DNA of 43,978 nt from assembly GCA_003167255.1 (NCBI GenBank), contig PMTR01000089.1, forward strand, positions 18,370 through 62,347. The letters are read 5' to 3'. Source of the DNA: Bryobacterales bacterium (lineage in GTDB: Bacteria > Acidobacteriota > Terriglobia > Bryobacterales > Bryobacteraceae). A program made the position numbers and the translations under genes. Under the pieces are notes generated by a model. It made no database searches. It saw only the letters and a program-made list of their open reading frames with translations, and was not told the DNA's origin. Shown here piece after piece: positions 43,124-43,978 of this stretch. Each line of letters starts with the position of its first letter. Within the stretch, counting starts at the first letter, position 1.

Positions 43124-43930
43124 ATGGCCACCAATAAACAAAACGCCGCCAACCGCATCAACGCTCAGAAATCCACCGGGCCCCGTTCCGCCGCCGGTAA
43201 GATGAAATCCGCCCTCAACGCCCGCAAACACGGCTTCGCCGGCAACGCCCTCACCGTCGTCCGCCTCGAAGACCTCGACGAAATCTACCAACTCCGCCAG
43301 GACGCCCTGGATCTCTACCGCCCCGTCAACTCCCAGGAACTCTTCGCCGTTGAGCGCATCGCCGCCTGCCAACTGTCCCTCATCCGCGCCACCCGCCTCG
43401 AAGCCGGCCTCTTCACCACCTGCCTCGACAAAGCCCTCGACCCCGAAGGCGAACCCATGCACCTGATGTCCCCTGAACTCGCCGGCAATGGCGACATCGA
43501 AATCACCCGCGTCCAGAATCGCAATTTCATCCTCGGCGAAGGCTTCCACCGCGCCACCCAAAAGCCCCACACCTGGGCCCTCTTCCTGCGCTACCAGGCC
43601 CAGGCCGAGCGCCAATACCGCCGCGCCATCCAGGAATTCGATCGTCTCCGCGCCCTGCGCCCCGACTTCGAAAAAGAAGAAACAGAAGAAATCCCGAACG
43701 AACCCATTTCCTCCAGTCAACCCGAATCCCCTCAATCAGATCCCGTCCCCGAAACCAACCCAATTGGAGGGCGGACGCCCCCGTCCGCGCTGCCCGATGA
43801 CACCGTAACTCCCGCCCCCCCGTTAACCCCAATTCCGCCCGCCAGCCGCTTCAATCCCGACGCCTTCCGCTCCATCATGGGCCGCCCGGTCATGCCTGAC
43901 GACCCTCAACTCGTGTACCCATCCGAATGA
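43124..43930 (+). CDS. KSTGPRS-type conserved protein of unknown function
   Basis: A 268-residue protein beginning MATNKQNAANRINAQKSTGP, followed by RSAAGKMKSALNARKHGF. This NxxNAxKSTGPRT(S)-(x)GK-xxxxNAxKHG start is shared by a large family of uncharacterised proteins in acidobacteria and planctomycetes. The middle part is helical (LFAVERIAACQLSLIRATRL and LRYQAQAERQYRRAIQEFDR). The last 80 residues are proline/serine-rich and probably disordered. The coding strand is strikingly C-rich. The gene ends within the window; nothing recognisable follows in the last 48 bases. Confidence 0.8.
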   Translation: MATNKQNAANRINAQKSTGPRSAAGKMKSALNARKHGFAGNALTVVRLEDLDEIYQLRQDALDLYRPVNSQELFAVERIAACQLSLIRATRLEAGLFTTCLDKALDPEGEPMHLMSPELAGNGDIEITRVQNRNFILGEGFHRATQKPHTWALFLRYQAQAERQYRRAIQEFDRLRALRPDFEKEETEEIPNEPISSSQPESPQSDPVPETNPIGGRTPPSALPDDTVTPAPPLTPIPPASRFNPDAFRSIMGRPVMPDDPQLVYPSE

Positions 43931-43978
43931 CCAGAGCGAAGAAGCAGGGCGCGTCCGGAGTGGGGCGGCCAATTATGG

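Overview
The window looks like chromosomal DNA from an acidobacterium of the Solibacter/Bryobacter lineage. The main evidence is a TIGR03435 (DUF3738) protein at 12859-13617, a family greatly expanded in Candidatus Solibacter and its relatives. Supporting signs are high GC, PadR-HAAS and DUF433-DUF5615 gene pairs, and several dispersed palindromic repeat families of the kind common in these genomes. The assignment rests on recognition of families by eye, not on a search.

Region 1 (1-13.6 kb) is a mixed accessory and housekeeping stretch. It holds a DUF2891 protein coupled to a lipoprotein amidohydrolase, a lone dTDP-4-dehydrorhamnose reductase, a LysR regulator coupled to a zinc-ribbon membrane protein, and a DUF433-DUF5615 toxin-antitoxin pair. 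Divergent DUF2007 and YtxH genes, a metallo-beta-lactamase fold hydrolase with a GNAT acetyltransferase, and a DUF6978 plus DUF1828/DUF1829 couple follow. The last part has an AhpD-like protein, a class II DAHP synthase, an EF-P paralogue of the YeiP/EfpL type, a radical SAM protein and the TIGR03435 gene, which has a near-consensus sigma-70 promoter.

Region 2 (13.6-23.5 kb) is a respiratory complex I cluster in the order nuoC-D-I-J-K-L-M-N-H. All nine genes are on the plus strand and mostly overlap or nearly touch. nuoA, B, E, F and G are absent, nuoH has moved to the 3' end, and NuoL carries a histidine-rich insertion. A nested inverted-repeat element abuts the likely promoter, and another inverted repeat sits between nuoD and nuoI.

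Region 3 (23.5-30.4 kb) starts with repeat-rich DNA around a decayed antitoxin-toxin module. It continues with a secreted protein made of four tandem repeats, a second DUF433-DUF5615 pair, an ABC exporter half-transporter, a HAD phosphatase, a small conserved coiled-coil protein, an SDR oxidoreductase and an alpha/beta hydrolase.

Region 4 (30.4-44.0 kb) has a 4-alpha-glucanotransferase, a PadR-HAAS regulatory pair with a palindromic control region, a nucleotidyltransferase that overlaps its upstream gene by 110 bases, and a large secreted beta-propeller/phosphoesterase. A Crp/Fnr regulator, a GT-C-type membrane protein with a repeat embedded in its reading frame, an M19 dipeptidase, a dense array of hairpins and a KSTGPRS-type conserved protein complete the window.

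By eye the plus strand is G-rich over C in the left part and strongly C-rich from about 26 kb onward, whichever strand the genes use. This would fit a replication terminus or a rearrangement boundary near 24-26 kb. No rRNA, tRNA, CRISPR array or complete insertion sequence was seen. The least explained items are the DUF6978-DUF1828/1829 couple, the four-repeat secreted protein and the dispersed hairpin families.
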